In this document: positions 1 to 8,866 of the stretch, piece by piece
Layout: every line of letters begins with the position of its first letter
Numbering within the stretch: the first letter of the stretch is position 1
Origin: Halopseudomonas maritima
Lineage (GTDB): Bacteria > Pseudomonadota > Gammaproteobacteria > Pseudomonadales > Pseudomonadaceae
Length of the DNA stretch: 64,000 nucleotides
Assembly (NCBI RefSeq): GCF_021545785.1
Contig: NZ_CP079801.1
Span: forward strand, 3,530,001 to 3,594,000
Reading direction: 5' to 3'
Notes under the pieces: generated by a model
What the model was told of the DNA's origin: nothing
Database searches by the model: none
Seen by the model: the letters and a program-made list of their open reading frames with translations, nothing else
Program-made: the position numbers and the translations under genes

Positions 1-1
1 C

Positions 2-754
2 CTGTTGTGGTTGTTGTCAGAGCTGTTCGAACAGTTGCCTGAGGTGGGTGATGCCGACAAGCCGCGCTTTGTGCTGTTTTTTGACGAAGCCCACCTGCTG
101 TTCAAGGATACCCCCAAGGCGCTGCTGGATCGTATTGAGCAGGTGGTGCGGCTGATTCGCTCCAAGGGCGTGGGCGTGTACTTTGTCACGCAGAATCCGC
201 TGGACCTGCCCGACAGCGTACTGGCTCAGCTGGGCAATCGGGTGCAGCATGCGCTGCGGGCCTTTACCCCGCGTGACCAAAAAGCGGTGCGCGCCGCCGC
301 TCAAACCTTTCGAACCAACCCCGAGTTGGACACCGAGGCAGTGATCACCGCGCTTGGAGTCGGTGAGGCACTGGTGTCAGTGCTCGACGACAAGGGTACG
401 CCCTCGGTGGTGCAGCAGGTGTTGATCCGCCCGCCGGCCAGCCAGATGGGGCCGCTTACTGCGCAGGAGCGCAAAGCCTTGCTGGAGGCCTCGCCGCTTA
501 AGGGTGTCTACGACCAGCCGGTGGACCGGGAATCGGCCTTTGAGCTACTCAAGCAGCAGGCCGAGCGGTCCCTGTCCGAGCAAAAGCCACAGACACGCAC
601 GCAGGGCAGCCGTCGCGCCCCGCGAGAAAAAAGTATGGCCGACGAACTCGGCAGCATGGCCAGCGCGTTCGGCCGCAGTGCCATGCGCGCCTTCGGTACT
701 CAGCTGGGTCGCCAGATCATGCGCGGCCTGCTTGGCTCACTGCGCAGCCGCTGA
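2..754 (+). CDS. HerA/DUF853 (YjgR-like) ATPase, C-terminal part
   Basis: The reading frame is open from the window edge, so the true start and the Walker A region lie upstream. The visible 250 residues begin near the Walker B strand (FFDEAH, about residue 25 of the fragment). A sensor-like stretch QNPLDLPD and the segment [17 protein letters not shown] follow, as in the DUF853 family of HerA-like helicases/ATPases. The last 70 residues are a basic, low-complexity linker and an amphipathic tail. The family is cytoplasmic and its substrate is poorly defined. The gene is followed after 56 bases by rmuC on the same strand. The family call is fairly safe; any DNA-processing role is inference. Confidence 0.75.
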   Translation: MLWLLSELFEQLPEVGDADKPRFVLFFDEAHLLFKDTPKALLDRIEQVVRLIRSKGVGVYFVTQNPLDLPDSVLAQLGNRVQHALRAFTPRDQKAVRAAAQTFRTNPELDTEAVITALGVGEALVSVLDDKGTPSVVQQVLIRPPASQMGPLTAQERKALLEASPLKGVYDQPVDRESAFELLKQQAERSLSEQKPQTRTQGSRRAPREKSMADELGSMASAFGRSAMRAFGTQLGRQIMRGLLGSLRSR

Positions 755-810
755 CGGTTACATTCAAGCGCGTGCACAGGGATAATGTCCGCAGCTGAAA
801 GGAGAACTGA

Positions 811-2385
811 ATGCCCGCGCTTGATCTGACCCTGTTGTTGCCTTTGATTTCACTTGCCTTGCTGGCCGGCTGGGGGCTGACGGCCTGGCTGTTGATGCGG
901 CGCAGCGCCACGCTGCAGGTGCAGCTGGCTGATGAGCAGGCGAAGCTGAGTGAGGCGCAGATGGCGACGCAGCAAGCGCAGCTGGAGCTGCACCAGCAGG
1001 GCAGCGAGCGAGTTGCGCAGTTGACCCGCATCGAGCACCTGCAGGAGTCGCTGGCCGAGCTGCGCGACCAGCAGCAAACTCTGCAAACCAGGCTCAGCGA
1101 GCAGCAGGCGCAGCAACAGCATTGGCAACTGCAGGCCGAGCGTGCGCAAACGCTGGGAGCAGAGCAGGGGCGGCAACTGGATGAGCTGCGCAACGAGCGT
1201 CAGCGGCTGCAGGGGCGTCTGGATGCCGTGCAGCACGAATATGAAGAACTCAAGGTGCGTCACTCCACGCTGGAAAGCTCGCTGGAGCAACGCCAGCAGC
1301 ACTTTGCCGAGCAGCAGAAACTGCTTAAGGATAGCCGCGAGCAGCTGAAGATGGAGTTTGAGCAGCTGGCCGGCAAAATCTTCGAGTCCAAGGGGCAGGC
1401 GTTTTCGCAGACCAGCCAGGAGTCGCTCAACGCGCTGCTCAAACCCTTCCGTGAACAGATCGACCAGTTCCGCGCCAAGGTCGAAGATATCCACCACAAG
1501 GATACGCAACAGCAGGCCACGCTATCGGCCGAGCTGAATCATCTGAAAGAACTGAACCGCCAGATCACCCAGGAAGCCCATGACCTGAGCACCGCGCTGC
1601 GCGGTCAGAAGAAAACCCAGGGCAACTGGGGTGAGCTGATTCTGGAGAATGTGCTGGAGCGTTCCGGCCTGCGCGCAGGTAAGGACTTCCAGCGCGAGGT
1701 CAGCATCAACAACGCCGAGGGCAAGCGCCAACGCCCCGACGTGCTGGTCTACCTGCCGCAGGACAAGCACCTGATCATCGATGCCAAGGTGTCGCTTAAC
1801 GCCTACACCCGCTACATCAACAGCGAGGATGAAGCCGAGCGACGCATCGCGCTGAGCGAGCATGTGCAGTCGGTCAGTGATCGCATCCGTGAGCTGTCGG
1901 ACCGCAACTACTTCGAGCTGCCGGGGCTGAATGCGCCAGAGATGGTGTTCATGTTCATTCCCATCGAGTCAGCCTTCGTTGAGGCGCTGAAGGCCGATGA
2001 AGGGCTGTTCCAGAAGGCGATTGAGCAAAACGTGTTGGTCGCCACCCCAACCACGCTGTTGACCAGTCTGAATATCGTGCGTCAGCTCTGGCGCTTTGAG
2101 GATCAGAATCGTCATACCGCTGAACTGGCCGAGCGTGCCGGCAAGATTCACGACAAGTTGCGGACCTTTCTGTCCAGCATGGACGGCATTGAAGGCAGCC
2201 TGGAAAAGGCCTCACAGGCGTATCGCAAGGCGCGGGATCAACTGGTCGATGGGCGCGGGAATTTGGTCAAGCAGGTTAACGAGTTCAAGGAGTTGGGCGT
2301 CTCGGTCAAGGCAGAACTCAGCGAGGAGTGGACCGATCGCGCTGCGCTCGAGCTGTCCCACGAACGCAGCGAACAGACGCCCTGA
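811..2385 (+). CDS. rmuC: DNA recombination protein RmuC
   Basis: 524 residues. An N-terminal hydrophobic segment (about residues 5-28) probably anchors the protein. A long Gln/Glu/Arg-rich coiled coil (about 30-225) follows, then the RmuC nuclease-like domain (about 230-480). The domain shows NWGELILENVLERSG, RPDVLVYLP and the DAKVSL motif expected of the PD-(D/E)XK-like fold. RmuC limits inversions at short inverted repeats in E. coli. The start is the ATG at 811, preceded by GGAG. Length and architecture are normal for the family. Antisense frames here are shadows of the coiled-coil codons. Confidence 0.92.
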   Translation: MPALDLTLLLPLISLALLAGWGLTAWLLMRRSATLQVQLADEQAKLSEAQMATQQAQLELHQQGSERVAQLTRIEHLQESLAELRDQQQTLQTRLSEQQAQQQHWQLQAERAQTLGAEQGRQLDELRNERQRLQGRLDAVQHEYEELKVRHSTLESSLEQRQQHFAEQQKLLKDSREQLKMEFEQLAGKIFESKGQAFSQTSQESLNALLKPFREQIDQFRAKVEDIHHKDTQQQATLSAELNHLKELNRQITQEAHDLSTALRGQKKTQGNWGELILENVLERSGLRAGKDFQREVSINNAEGKRQRPDVLVYLPQDKHLIIDAKVSLNAYTRYINSEDEAERRIALSEHVQSVSDRIRELSDRNYFELPGLNAPEMVFMFIPIESAFVEALKADEGLFQKAIEQNVLVATPTTLLTSLNIVRQLWRFEDQNRHTAELAERAGKIHDKLRTFLSSMDGIEGSLEKASQAYRKARDQLVDGRGNLVKQVNEFKELGVSVKAELSEEWTDRAALELSHERSEQTP

Positions 2386-2417
2386 TACGGTGCATTGCCC
2401 CGGGCCGGAGCAACTAC

Positions 2418-2825
2418 TCAGAGGTGGAAGTCACCGTTGGCTTCCGGCTGATAGAGCACATCAATGATTTTTAACCGCAGCGGGCGCCCGGCCGGGCCCT
2501 GCCAGTTGATGCTCTGACCGACCTTCAGACCAATCAAGGCCATGCCGACCGGCGCAAGCACCGAAATCGTGCCGGGGCGGCCGGCCTGATCCGGATAGAC
2601 CAGTGTCAGCACAAACTCTCGCTCACTGGCTTCATCCGCAAACCGCACCGTTGAGTTCATCGTGACCACGTCGCTGGCAATCTGCTTGTGGCCGATGACC
2701 CGGGCGCGCAGCATCTCGTCCTCCAGCGCTTCGAGCATTTCCAGAGGGGCTGGTATGTCAGCCATTACCTTCTCCAGACGTTGCACATCCAGACGTGTCA
2801 TCACGATTGCAGGGGATTTGTTCAT
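2418..2825 (-). CDS. rnk: Rnk, GreA/GreB-family nucleoside diphosphate kinase regulator
   Basis: About 135 residues: a short helical N-terminal part (TRLDVQRLEKV) and a GreA/GreB C-terminal domain ending in the family-like segment PVGMALIGLKVGQSI. Rnk binds RNA polymerase in the secondary channel. It was named for its effect on nucleoside diphosphate kinase and alginate in Pseudomonas. The start is ambiguous: the ATG at 2825 gives the conserved MNKSP beginning but lies 14 bases from GGAG, whereas the in-frame ATG at 2837 lies only 2 bases from it. The gene converges on rmuC. Confidence 0.85.
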   Translation of the reverse strand: MNKSPAIVMTRLDVQRLEKVMADIPAPLEMLEALEDEMLRARVIGHKQIASDVVTMNSTVRFADEASEREFVLTLVYPDQAGRPGTISVLAPVGMALIGLKVGQSINWQGPAGRPLRLKIIDVLYQPEANGDFHL

Positions 2826-3115
2826 GGCGAACGGCATTACTCCTTGATCAGAGTTGAGCATATAAAGAGACAGTGGGAATACATCGGCAGAACGCCGACT
2901 TGTCGACCCTACCAGATCGGGGCGGGGTTACAAGATGGTGAGTGTATCCAATTATGCGCAATTGTGGTGCACGAAAAAGCTGTCCAGGTGGTCAGTGAGT
3001 CAAGTTGGTGCACGTCGCAGTGCGCCAGGCCTGTGCATCCCGCGAAATCAGGGCGCGCTTGTATGGCATGGCACTTGCTCTGTATTTCGGGATTTTTGCA
3101 GGAAGACGAGTACGC

Positions 3116-3973
3116 ATGACACACGCCTGGCACCTTGAGCAGCACGACAGCGCACTGAACTGGCAGGCCGGGCTGCGGCTCGGTTTTGTACGCACCGGCG
3201 CACGCACTCAGCTTGCTCACACCAGTCACCGCGGCCCGCTACGCGTGCAGCGTCCCTTCACCCCGGAAGGGGTCGATTGCCCGCATCTGTACATCCTGCA
3301 TCCGCCGGGTGGCCTGGTCAGCGGTGACAACCTGCGCCTGCAGGCTGACATGCAGCAGGACGCCTGCGCGGTACTGACCACGCCGTCGTCCGGCAAGTTC
3401 TACCGCGCTCGCGACAACGGCACGCTGCAGGTGCAGCACAACCGCTTTTCGCTGGCGCAAGGCAGCTGCCTCGAATATCTCCCGCAGGACAGCATCGCCT
3501 TCGAGGGCTGCAATGCCCGCATGATCACCCGCATTGATCTGGCCGCAGATGCCCGCTGTGTTGCCTGGGATTTGCTCTGCCTTGGCCGCCCCGCGGCGGG
3601 TGAGGGCTTCAGCTATGGTCAGGTAGACCAGCGGCTGGATGTCTGGCGCGATGGCCGTCCGATCTACATCGAACGCAACCAGTTCGTCGGTGGTGATCCC
3701 TTGCTCGAAGCACGCTGGGGCCTCGGCGGCTGCGGCGTCAGTGGCACCTGGCTGGCGACCGTGCAACTGGACCGTCAGCAGATGGATGACCTGCGCGAGA
3801 GCCTGACCGATTGCCCCGAGCTGGCGCTGACCCAGCGCAATGGGCTGCTGATCGGTCGCTATCTTGGGCTGCATGCCGAGCACGCCCGCAACACCTTTAT
3901 TCGTTTGTGGCGGCAGCTGCGACCGTTGATCAACGGCCGTGAACCCTGTGCACCACGCATCTGGAACACTTGA
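3116..3973 (+). CDS. ureD: Urease accessory protein UreD
   Basis: 285 residues. UreD (UreH) is the scaffold that binds apo-urease and, with UreF and UreG, delivers nickel to the active site. Visible family features are LHPPGGLVSGDNL (about 60-72), the TPSSGKFYR segment and CLEYLPQDSI. The frame is open further upstream to 3005, but the ATG at 3116 with AGGAAG ahead of it gives the usual length and N terminus. It is the first gene of the operon and ends 15 bases before ureA. A 290-base gap separates it from the divergent rnk. Confidence 0.93.
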   Translation: MTHAWHLEQHDSALNWQAGLRLGFVRTGARTQLAHTSHRGPLRVQRPFTPEGVDCPHLYILHPPGGLVSGDNLRLQADMQQDACAVLTTPSSGKFYRARDNGTLQVQHNRFSLAQGSCLEYLPQDSIAFEGCNARMITRIDLAADARCVAWDLLCLGRPAAGEGFSYGQVDQRLDVWRDGRPIYIERNQFVGGDPLLEARWGLGGCGVSGTWLATVQLDRQQMDDLRESLTDCPELALTQRNGLLIGRYLGLHAEHARNTFIRLWRQLRPLINGREPCAPRIWNT

Positions 3974-3988
3974 GATGGAGCCCTCTTC

Positions 3989-4291
3989 ATGGAGCTGACC
4001 CCCCGCGAGAAAGACAAGCTGCTGCTGTTCACTGCCGCGCTGCTGGCCGAGCGCCGGCTGGCCCGTGGTGTGAAGCTGAACTACCCCGAGTCGATGGCCT
4101 ATATCAGCGCCGCCATCATGGAGGGCGCGCGCGACGGCCGCAGTGTTGCCGACATGATGAGCTATGGTCGCACGCTGCTGACCCGCGAGCAGGTGATGCC
4201 CGGTGTGCCGGAGCTGCTGGCCGAGGTGCAGATCGAAGCCACTTTCCCGGACGGCACCAAGCTGGTCACCGTTCATAACCCGATTCCGTAG
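3989..4291 (+). CDS. ureA: Urease gamma subunit UreA
   Basis: 100 residues, the standard length for a separate bacterial gamma subunit. The sequence begins [12 protein letters not shown] and carries the expected [12 protein letters not shown] and GVPELL segments, ending VHNPIP. With UreB and UreC it forms the (UreABC)3 urease that hydrolyses urea to ammonia and carbamate in the cytoplasm. It lies between ureD and ureB, with 9 bases before ureB. Confidence 0.97.
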   Translation: MELTPREKDKLLLFTAALLAERRLARGVKLNYPESMAYISAAIMEGARDGRSVADMMSYGRTLLTREQVMPGVPELLAEVQIEATFPDGTKLVTVHNPIP

Positions 4292-4300
4292 GAGCCCAGC

Positions 4301-4606
4301 ATGATTCCAGGAGAAGTGCAGACCCGCCCCGGCGTGCTGCAACTGAACGAAGGCCGCGAGACCTTGGTGATCAGCGTTGCCAATACCGGCGACCGCCCGG
4401 TGCAGGTCGGCTCCCACTACCACTTTGCCGAGACCAACCCGGCGCTGCAGTTTGATCGTGATACGGCGCGTGGCTTTCGTCTCAACATCGCCGCTGGCAC
4501 CGCCGTGCGTTTCGAGCCGGGCCAGAGCCGCGAGGTGGAACTGGTGGCGCTGGCAGGTGAGCGCAAGGTCTACGGCTTCCGTGGCGACGTCATGGGCAGT
4601 CTCTGA
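4301..4606 (+). CDS. ureB: Urease beta subunit UreB
   Basis: 101 residues beginning MIPGEVQT, with the typical [11 protein letters not shown] segment, TAVRFEPGQ and the ending [10 protein letters not shown]. This is a structural subunit of urease, unfused to the gamma or alpha subunit as in most proteobacteria. Ribosome-binding sequence GGAGCC precedes the ATG. It is co-directional with ureA and lies 26 bases before ureC. Confidence 0.97.
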   Translation: MIPGEVQTRPGVLQLNEGRETLVISVANTGDRPVQVGSHYHFAETNPALQFDRDTARGFRLNIAAGTAVRFEPGQSREVELVALAGERKVYGFRGDVMGSL

Positions 4607-4632
4607 AACCGGGTTAGTGACAGGAGCATAAG

Positions 4633-6333
4633 ATGGAAATCAGCAGACAGGCCTATGCGGAAATGTTTGGCCCGACCACCGGAGACCGGGTCCGCCTCGG
4701 TGATACCGAGCTGTGGATCAGCGTCGAGAAGGATCTGACCCGCTACGGCGAAGAAGTGAAATTCGGTGGCGGCAAGGTCATTCGTGATGGCATGGGGCAA
4801 AGCCAGCGTACCCGCGCCGAGACGCCGGATACCGTCATTACCAATGCCTTGATTGTGGATTGGTGGGGCATCATCAAGGCCGATGTGGCGATCAAGGAAG
4901 GCAACATCCAGGCTATCGGCAAGGCGGGCAACCCGGACATTCAGCCCGGTATCGATATCATCGTCGGGCCGAGCACCGAGGTGATTGCCGGTGAGGGCAT
5001 GATCCTTACCGCCGGCGGTATCGACGCGCACATTCACTTTATCTGCCCGCAGCAGATCGATGAGGCGCTGATGTCGGGCGTCACCACCATGATCGGTGGC
5101 GGCACTGGCCCAGCCACCGGCACCAACGCCACCACCTGCACACCGGGCGCCTGGCACATCGGCAAGATGCTGCAGTCGGCCGAGTGCTTTCCGATGAATC
5201 TGGGCTTTCTCGGCAAGGGCAACGCCAGTCTGCCGGACCCGCTGGAAGAGCAGATTCAGGCCGGTGCCATGGGCATGAAACTGCACGAAGACTGGGGCAC
5301 CACCCCGGCGGCCATCGACTGCTGCCTGAGCGTGGCCGATGCCTTCGACGTGCAGGTGGCGATCCACACCGACACCCTGAACGAATCTGGTTTTGTGGAA
5401 GACACCCTGGCGGCAATCAACGGCCGGGTGATTCACACCTACCACACCGAAGGTGCTGGTGGCGGTCACGCACCGGACATCATCAAAGCCTGCGGTGAAT
5501 CCAACGTGCTGCCGTCCTCGACCAACCCGACGCGGCCGTACACCATCAACACCGTCGATGAGCACCTCGACATGCTGATGGTCTGCCACCACCTCGATCC
5601 GGCCATCGCCGAAGACGTGGCTTTTGCCGACTCGCGCATTCGCCGCGAGACCATCGCCGCCGAAGACATCCTGCATGACCTGGGTGCCTTCTGCATGATC
5701 TCCTCCGACTCGCAGGCCATGGGTCGCGTCGGTGAGGTGATTACCCGTACCTGGCAAACCGCGCACAAGATGAAAGTGCAGCGTGGCCCGCTGGAAGGCG
5801 ACGACGACTGGTCCGACAACGCGCGGGTCAAACGCTACATCGCCAAGTACACCATCAACCCGGCCATCACCATGGGCTTTGGTCATGTCGTCGGCTCGAT
5901 TGAAGTCGGCAAGCTGGCGGATCTGGTGCTGTGGAAGCCTGCCTTCTTCGGTACCAAGCCAAGCCTGATTCTCAAGGGCGGGGCCATTGCGGCTGCGCCC
6001 ATGGGTGACCCGAATGCTTCCATCCCGACGCCGCAGCCGGTGCACTACCGGCCGATGTTCGGCGCCTTCGGCCGGGGCATGGACACCACCTGCCTGACCT
6101 TCGTCTCGCAGGCGGCGATTGATGCTGGCGTGGCGGACAAGCTGGGCCTCAAGCGTCGTCTTGAGGCCGTGCGCAATACCCGCACTATCAGCAAGGCCGA
6201 CATGAAACTGAACGATTATCAGCCGGACATCAGCGTCGATCCGCAGACCTATGTGGTCAAGGCCGACGGTGTTGAGCTGCTTTGCGAGCCGGCTGACGAG
6301 CTGCCATTGGCGCAGCGTTACTACCTGTTTTAA
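4633..6333 (+). CDS. ureC: Urease alpha subunit UreC
   Basis: 566 residues, normal for the catalytic subunit. The nickel ligands and catalytic residues can be placed. The HxH pair is His133/His135 (DAHIHF). The lysine that becomes carbamylated is about Lys216 (GMKLHEDWG). The active-site flap histidines are about 319-320 (CHHLDP), and [11 protein letters not shown] follows near 355. All expected metal-binding residues seem intact, so an active enzyme is expected. A 590-residue open frame on the opposite strand is a coding shadow. Confidence 0.98.
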   Translation: MEISRQAYAEMFGPTTGDRVRLGDTELWISVEKDLTRYGEEVKFGGGKVIRDGMGQSQRTRAETPDTVITNALIVDWWGIIKADVAIKEGNIQAIGKAGNPDIQPGIDIIVGPSTEVIAGEGMILTAGGIDAHIHFICPQQIDEALMSGVTTMIGGGTGPATGTNATTCTPGAWHIGKMLQSAECFPMNLGFLGKGNASLPDPLEEQIQAGAMGMKLHEDWGTTPAAIDCCLSVADAFDVQVAIHTDTLNESGFVEDTLAAINGRVIHTYHTEGAGGGHAPDIIKACGESNVLPSSTNPTRPYTINTVDEHLDMLMVCHHLDPAIAEDVAFADSRIRRETIAAEDILHDLGAFCMISSDSQAMGRVGEVITRTWQTAHKMKVQRGPLEGDDDWSDNARVKRYIAKYTINPAITMGFGHVVGSIEVGKLADLVLWKPAFFGTKPSLILKGGAIAAAPMGDPNASIPTPQPVHYRPMFGAFGRGMDTTCLTFVSQAAIDAGVADKLGLKRRLEAVRNTRTISKADMKLNDYQPDISVDPQTYVVKADGVELLCEPADELPLAQRYYLF

Positions 6334-6343
6334 GGAGAGCACG

Positions 6344-6829
6344 ATGCTGGAATGTCATGCCTGGCTGGAAGAGTCCGGCCCCCATGACCACGTACTGGAG
6401 CTGACCTACGAGCTGCGCACCCGCAGCCGCCTGCGCGCCGAGACGGTCGCCGGTGATGAAGTTGGTCTGTTTCTGCCCCGTGGCCGCGTGCTGGCGCAGG
6501 GCGATCGCTTGCAGTGCCTGGATGGCAGCGTACTGATGATTGCGGCCGCGCCAGAGACGCTGTCGCGCGTGGTCTGTGACGACACCCTGAAACTGGCCCG
6601 CGCGGCCTACCACATGGGCAACCGCCACGTAGCGCTGGAGGTGCATGCGACCGAGCTGCGCTACCAGTGCGATCATGTGCTGGACGCCATGCTGGTCGGC
6701 TTCGGGCTGGAGGTCGAGCAGATCACCGCGCCGTTCAATCCGGAGAAGGGCGCCTATCACAACCACAGTCACAGCGTCGCGACGCCTGCCGCGCCGCTGC
6801 TGCGCCTGGCAGGGCACGCACATGACTGA
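6344..6829 (+). CDS. ureE: Urease accessory nickel metallochaperone UreE
   Basis: 161 residues. UreE binds Ni(II) and passes it to UreG. The ATG at 6344 follows AAGGAG directly after ureC. The C-terminal peptidyl-binding half contains GNRHVALEV and LRYQCDHVLD, with the conserved histidine of the nickel-binding interface in GNRH. The C terminus ends GHAHD after NHSHS, so only a few histidines are present rather than the long His-rich tail of Klebsiella UreE. The last 8 bases overlap the start of ureF. Confidence 0.95.
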   Translation: MLECHAWLEESGPHDHVLELTYELRTRSRLRAETVAGDEVGLFLPRGRVLAQGDRLQCLDGSVLMIAAAPETLSRVVCDDTLKLARAAYHMGNRHVALEVHATELRYQCDHVLDAMLVGFGLEVEQITAPFNPEKGAYHNHSHSVATPAAPLLRLAGHAHD

Positions 6830-7511
6830 GCTGAGCCCGGTCGCCGATCTGGCCCTGCTGCGCGTGCTGCAGTTGGCCAGTCCGGCGCTGCCGATTGGTG
6901 CCTACGCCTACTCGCAAGGGTTGGAGTACGCCATCGAGCAGAACTGGGTGAGCGACATCGACAGCGCCGCCCACTGGCTGGACGGCTTGCTGGGTCACTC
7001 GCTGGCGAAGCTGGATATTCCGTTGCTGCTGCGCCAGTACGATGCGCTGGAGCGGGGCGATGAGGGCGCGCTGTTTTCCTGGAATGACTGGCTGCTGGCC
7101 AACCGGGAAACGGCAGAGCTGTACCTTGAAGACAGCCAGCAGGGCGGGGCGCTGCTGCGCCTGCTCAAGTCACTGTCCGTGCCGGCGGCGCTGGAATGGC
7201 CGCAGGGCGAGCCGATTGCGCTGATGACCGCACTGGCGATGGCCGGGCAGTACTGGCAGACCGGCGCCCGCGCCTTGGCGCTGGGTGCGCTCTGGAGCTG
7301 GCTGGAAAACCAGACCGGCGCCGCTACCAAGCTGATTCCGCTCGGGCAGACCGACGCCCAGCGGTTGCTGGATCGCATGCTGCCCGATTTGCCTGCGGTG
7401 GTGGATACCGCCGCCACACTGTCCGCCGATGATCTCGGCGCAGGGTTACCGGGCCTGGCCTTTGCCAGCGCCCGCCATGAACATCAATACACCCGATTGT
7501 TTCGATCATAA
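6822..7511 (+). CDS. ureF: Urease accessory protein UreF
   Basis: 229 residues from the ATG at 6822, which overlaps the ureE stop by 8 bases and implies translational coupling. It shows the UreF hallmark SPALPIGAYAYSQGLEYAIE near residues 20-40 and a C-terminal LPGLAFASARHEHQYTRLFRS. UreF bridges UreD and UreG and gates GTP-dependent urease activation. The frame is open upstream into ureE, but that extension is only ureE sequence read in another frame. Confidence 0.95.
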   Translation: MTELSPVADLALLRVLQLASPALPIGAYAYSQGLEYAIEQNWVSDIDSAAHWLDGLLGHSLAKLDIPLLLRQYDALERGDEGALFSWNDWLLANRETAELYLEDSQQGGALLRLLKSLSVPAALEWPQGEPIALMTALAMAGQYWQTGARALALGALWSWLENQTGAATKLIPLGQTDAQRLLDRMLPDLPAVVDTAATLSADDLGAGLPGLAFASARHEHQYTRLFRS

Positions 7512-7524
7512 GGAGCACTGACAC

Positions 7525-8163
7525 ATGACTTCCAGACCTGCACTGCGGGTAGGCATCGGCGGACCGGTCGGGTCCGGCAAGACCGCGCTGGTTCGCACCC
7601 TCTGCGAGCGCCTGTATCCGCACTACAACCTGGGCGTGATCACCAACGACATCTACACCCGTGAAGACGCCGACTTTCTGCTACGCCACCAGGCGCTGCC
7701 GGAAGATCGCATCCTCGGTGTAGAAACCGGCGGCTGCCCGCACACCGCGATTCGTGAAGACGCCTCCATGAACCTGGCGGCGGTTGCCGAGCTGCAGGAG
7801 CGCTTCCCGGACATGGAACTGGTGCTGGTAGAAAGCGGCGGCGACAACCTGGCCGCGACCTTCAGCCCGGAGCTGTCTGACCTGACCCTCTACGTGATCG
7901 ACGTTTCCGCCGGTGACAAGATTCCGCGCAAGGGCGGCCCGGGTATCACCCGTTCTGACCTGCTGATCATCAACAAGACCGATCTGGCCCCGCTGGTTGG
8001 TGCCGATCTGGACGTGATGGACCGCGACGCCAAGAAGATGCGCGGCGAGCGTCCGTTCGTATTCTCCAACCTCAAAAGCGGTCAGGGCGTAGAGCAGATC
8101 ATCGAATTTATCGCTGCCCAAGGCATGCTGAAGGCCCCGCCGAGCGCAGCCGTCGGTCAGTAA
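7525..8163 (+). CDS. ureG: Urease accessory GTPase UreG
   Basis: 212 residues. This SIMIBI-class GTPase supplies energy for nickel insertion. It shows a P-loop GGPVGSGKT (residues 12-20), the CPH nickel-binding motif at Cys71-His73, ESGGDN of the switch region, and the NKTD guanine-specificity motif. It is the last gene of the operon and is followed by a hairpin terminator at 8173. No urea transporter, urea amidolyase or nickel permease gene sits beside this cluster. Confidence 0.97.
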   Translation: MTSRPALRVGIGGPVGSGKTALVRTLCERLYPHYNLGVITNDIYTREDADFLLRHQALPEDRILGVETGGCPHTAIREDASMNLAAVAELQERFPDMELVLVESGGDNLAATFSPELSDLTLYVIDVSAGDKIPRKGGPGITRSDLLIINKTDLAPLVGADLDVMDRDAKKMRGERPFVFSNLKSGQGVEQIIEFIAAQGMLKAPPSAAVGQ

Positions 8164-8172
8164 GGTTTTGTT

Positions 8173-8225
8173 AAAGCGCTGATCAGCTCCAGATGCCAAG
8201 GGCTTTGGGGGATCAGCGCTTTTTT
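8173..8225 (+). terminator. Rho-independent terminator after ureG
   Basis: A perfect 12-bp inverted repeat (8173-8184 AAAGCGCTGATC with 8211-8222) encloses a 26-base loop and runs into a T stretch at 8219-8225. It sits 10 bases after the ureG stop and would end the urease transcript. The loop is longer than usual. Confidence 0.75.
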
Positions 8226-8329
8226 ATGCGCGGACTCATCCGCGTTTTCCGGAAACGCGTTTCTCTCGGCCTGTAGGCGCCGCGTACACTAACGGCTGAA
8301 TGCAGTGTGGATGGCGAAACGGAGTAGAC

Positions 8330-8803
8330 ATGAAAAAAGTACTGGTACTGACAGCCATGCTCGGCCTGCTGGCAGGCTGCTCGGATAACAACGAAGTAGG
8401 GGATGTATCGCTCGGGGTATTTACCCTCAAGGACATAAAACTGCACTCGCTGGTCGACCCAGAGGTGCCTGGTGTGACTTGTCATATCGCTTCAATCGAA
8501 GCCAACCTCAGCTTTTCAGACCCCAGCGACAGCGCTATTTCCTGCCGTCAGACCGGCGAGATAACGCCGCAGATGATCGCGCAGATTGATAAAAGCGATT
8601 CGGGTGAGATTGTCTTCAGGCAGTCCAAGAGTGTGTTCTTCAAGACCATGAAGGTGCGGCGTATCTACGATCCGCAGCACCAGACGCTGATGTATTTGTC
8701 TTACTCCACCAAGGAAACCACCGGCAGCTTCAAACACAGCCTGTCCACGGTGCCTTTGTGGGGCACTGCTGCCTATCAGGCTGGGCAGCCGCTGGCTGAC
8801 TAG
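8330..8803 (+). CDS. creA: CreA family lipoprotein
   Basis: 157 residues from the ATG at 8330 (GGAG upstream). The N terminus is a lipoprotein signal with lipobox LAGC and Cys17. The rest matches the CreA family (PF05981): GVFTLKDIKLHSLVDPEVPGV, two further cysteines (GVTCHI and SCRQTG) and the ending GTAAY. The protein should be periplasmic or membrane-attached. Despite the gene name its function is not established. It stands alone here, without creBCD. Confidence 0.85.
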   Translation: MKKVLVLTAMLGLLAGCSDNNEVGDVSLGVFTLKDIKLHSLVDPEVPGVTCHIASIEANLSFSDPSDSAISCRQTGEITPQMIAQIDKSDSGEIVFRQSKSVFFKTMKVRRIYDPQHQTLMYLSYSTKETTGSFKHSLSTVPLWGTAAYQAGQPLAD

Positions 8804-8866
8804 CGCGATGCGTTTGCTGCGGGCACTGATTAGACTGTCAGGACGATTCGTTGCTGGAGTAGCAGG

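Noticed and set aside
3239..4423. 394-residue open frame antisense to ureD-ureA-ureB
   Set aside because: It spans three well-supported urease genes on the other strand and has low-complexity His/Ala/Gln composition typical of GC-rich shadows.
4570..6342. 590-residue open frame antisense to ureC
   Set aside because: It mirrors ureC codons exactly, has no ribosome site and no recognisable domain; ureC is certain.
8213..8485. Open frame antisense to the start of creA
   Set aside because: It overlaps the ureG terminator and the creA lipoprotein signal, with no ribosome site or similarity.
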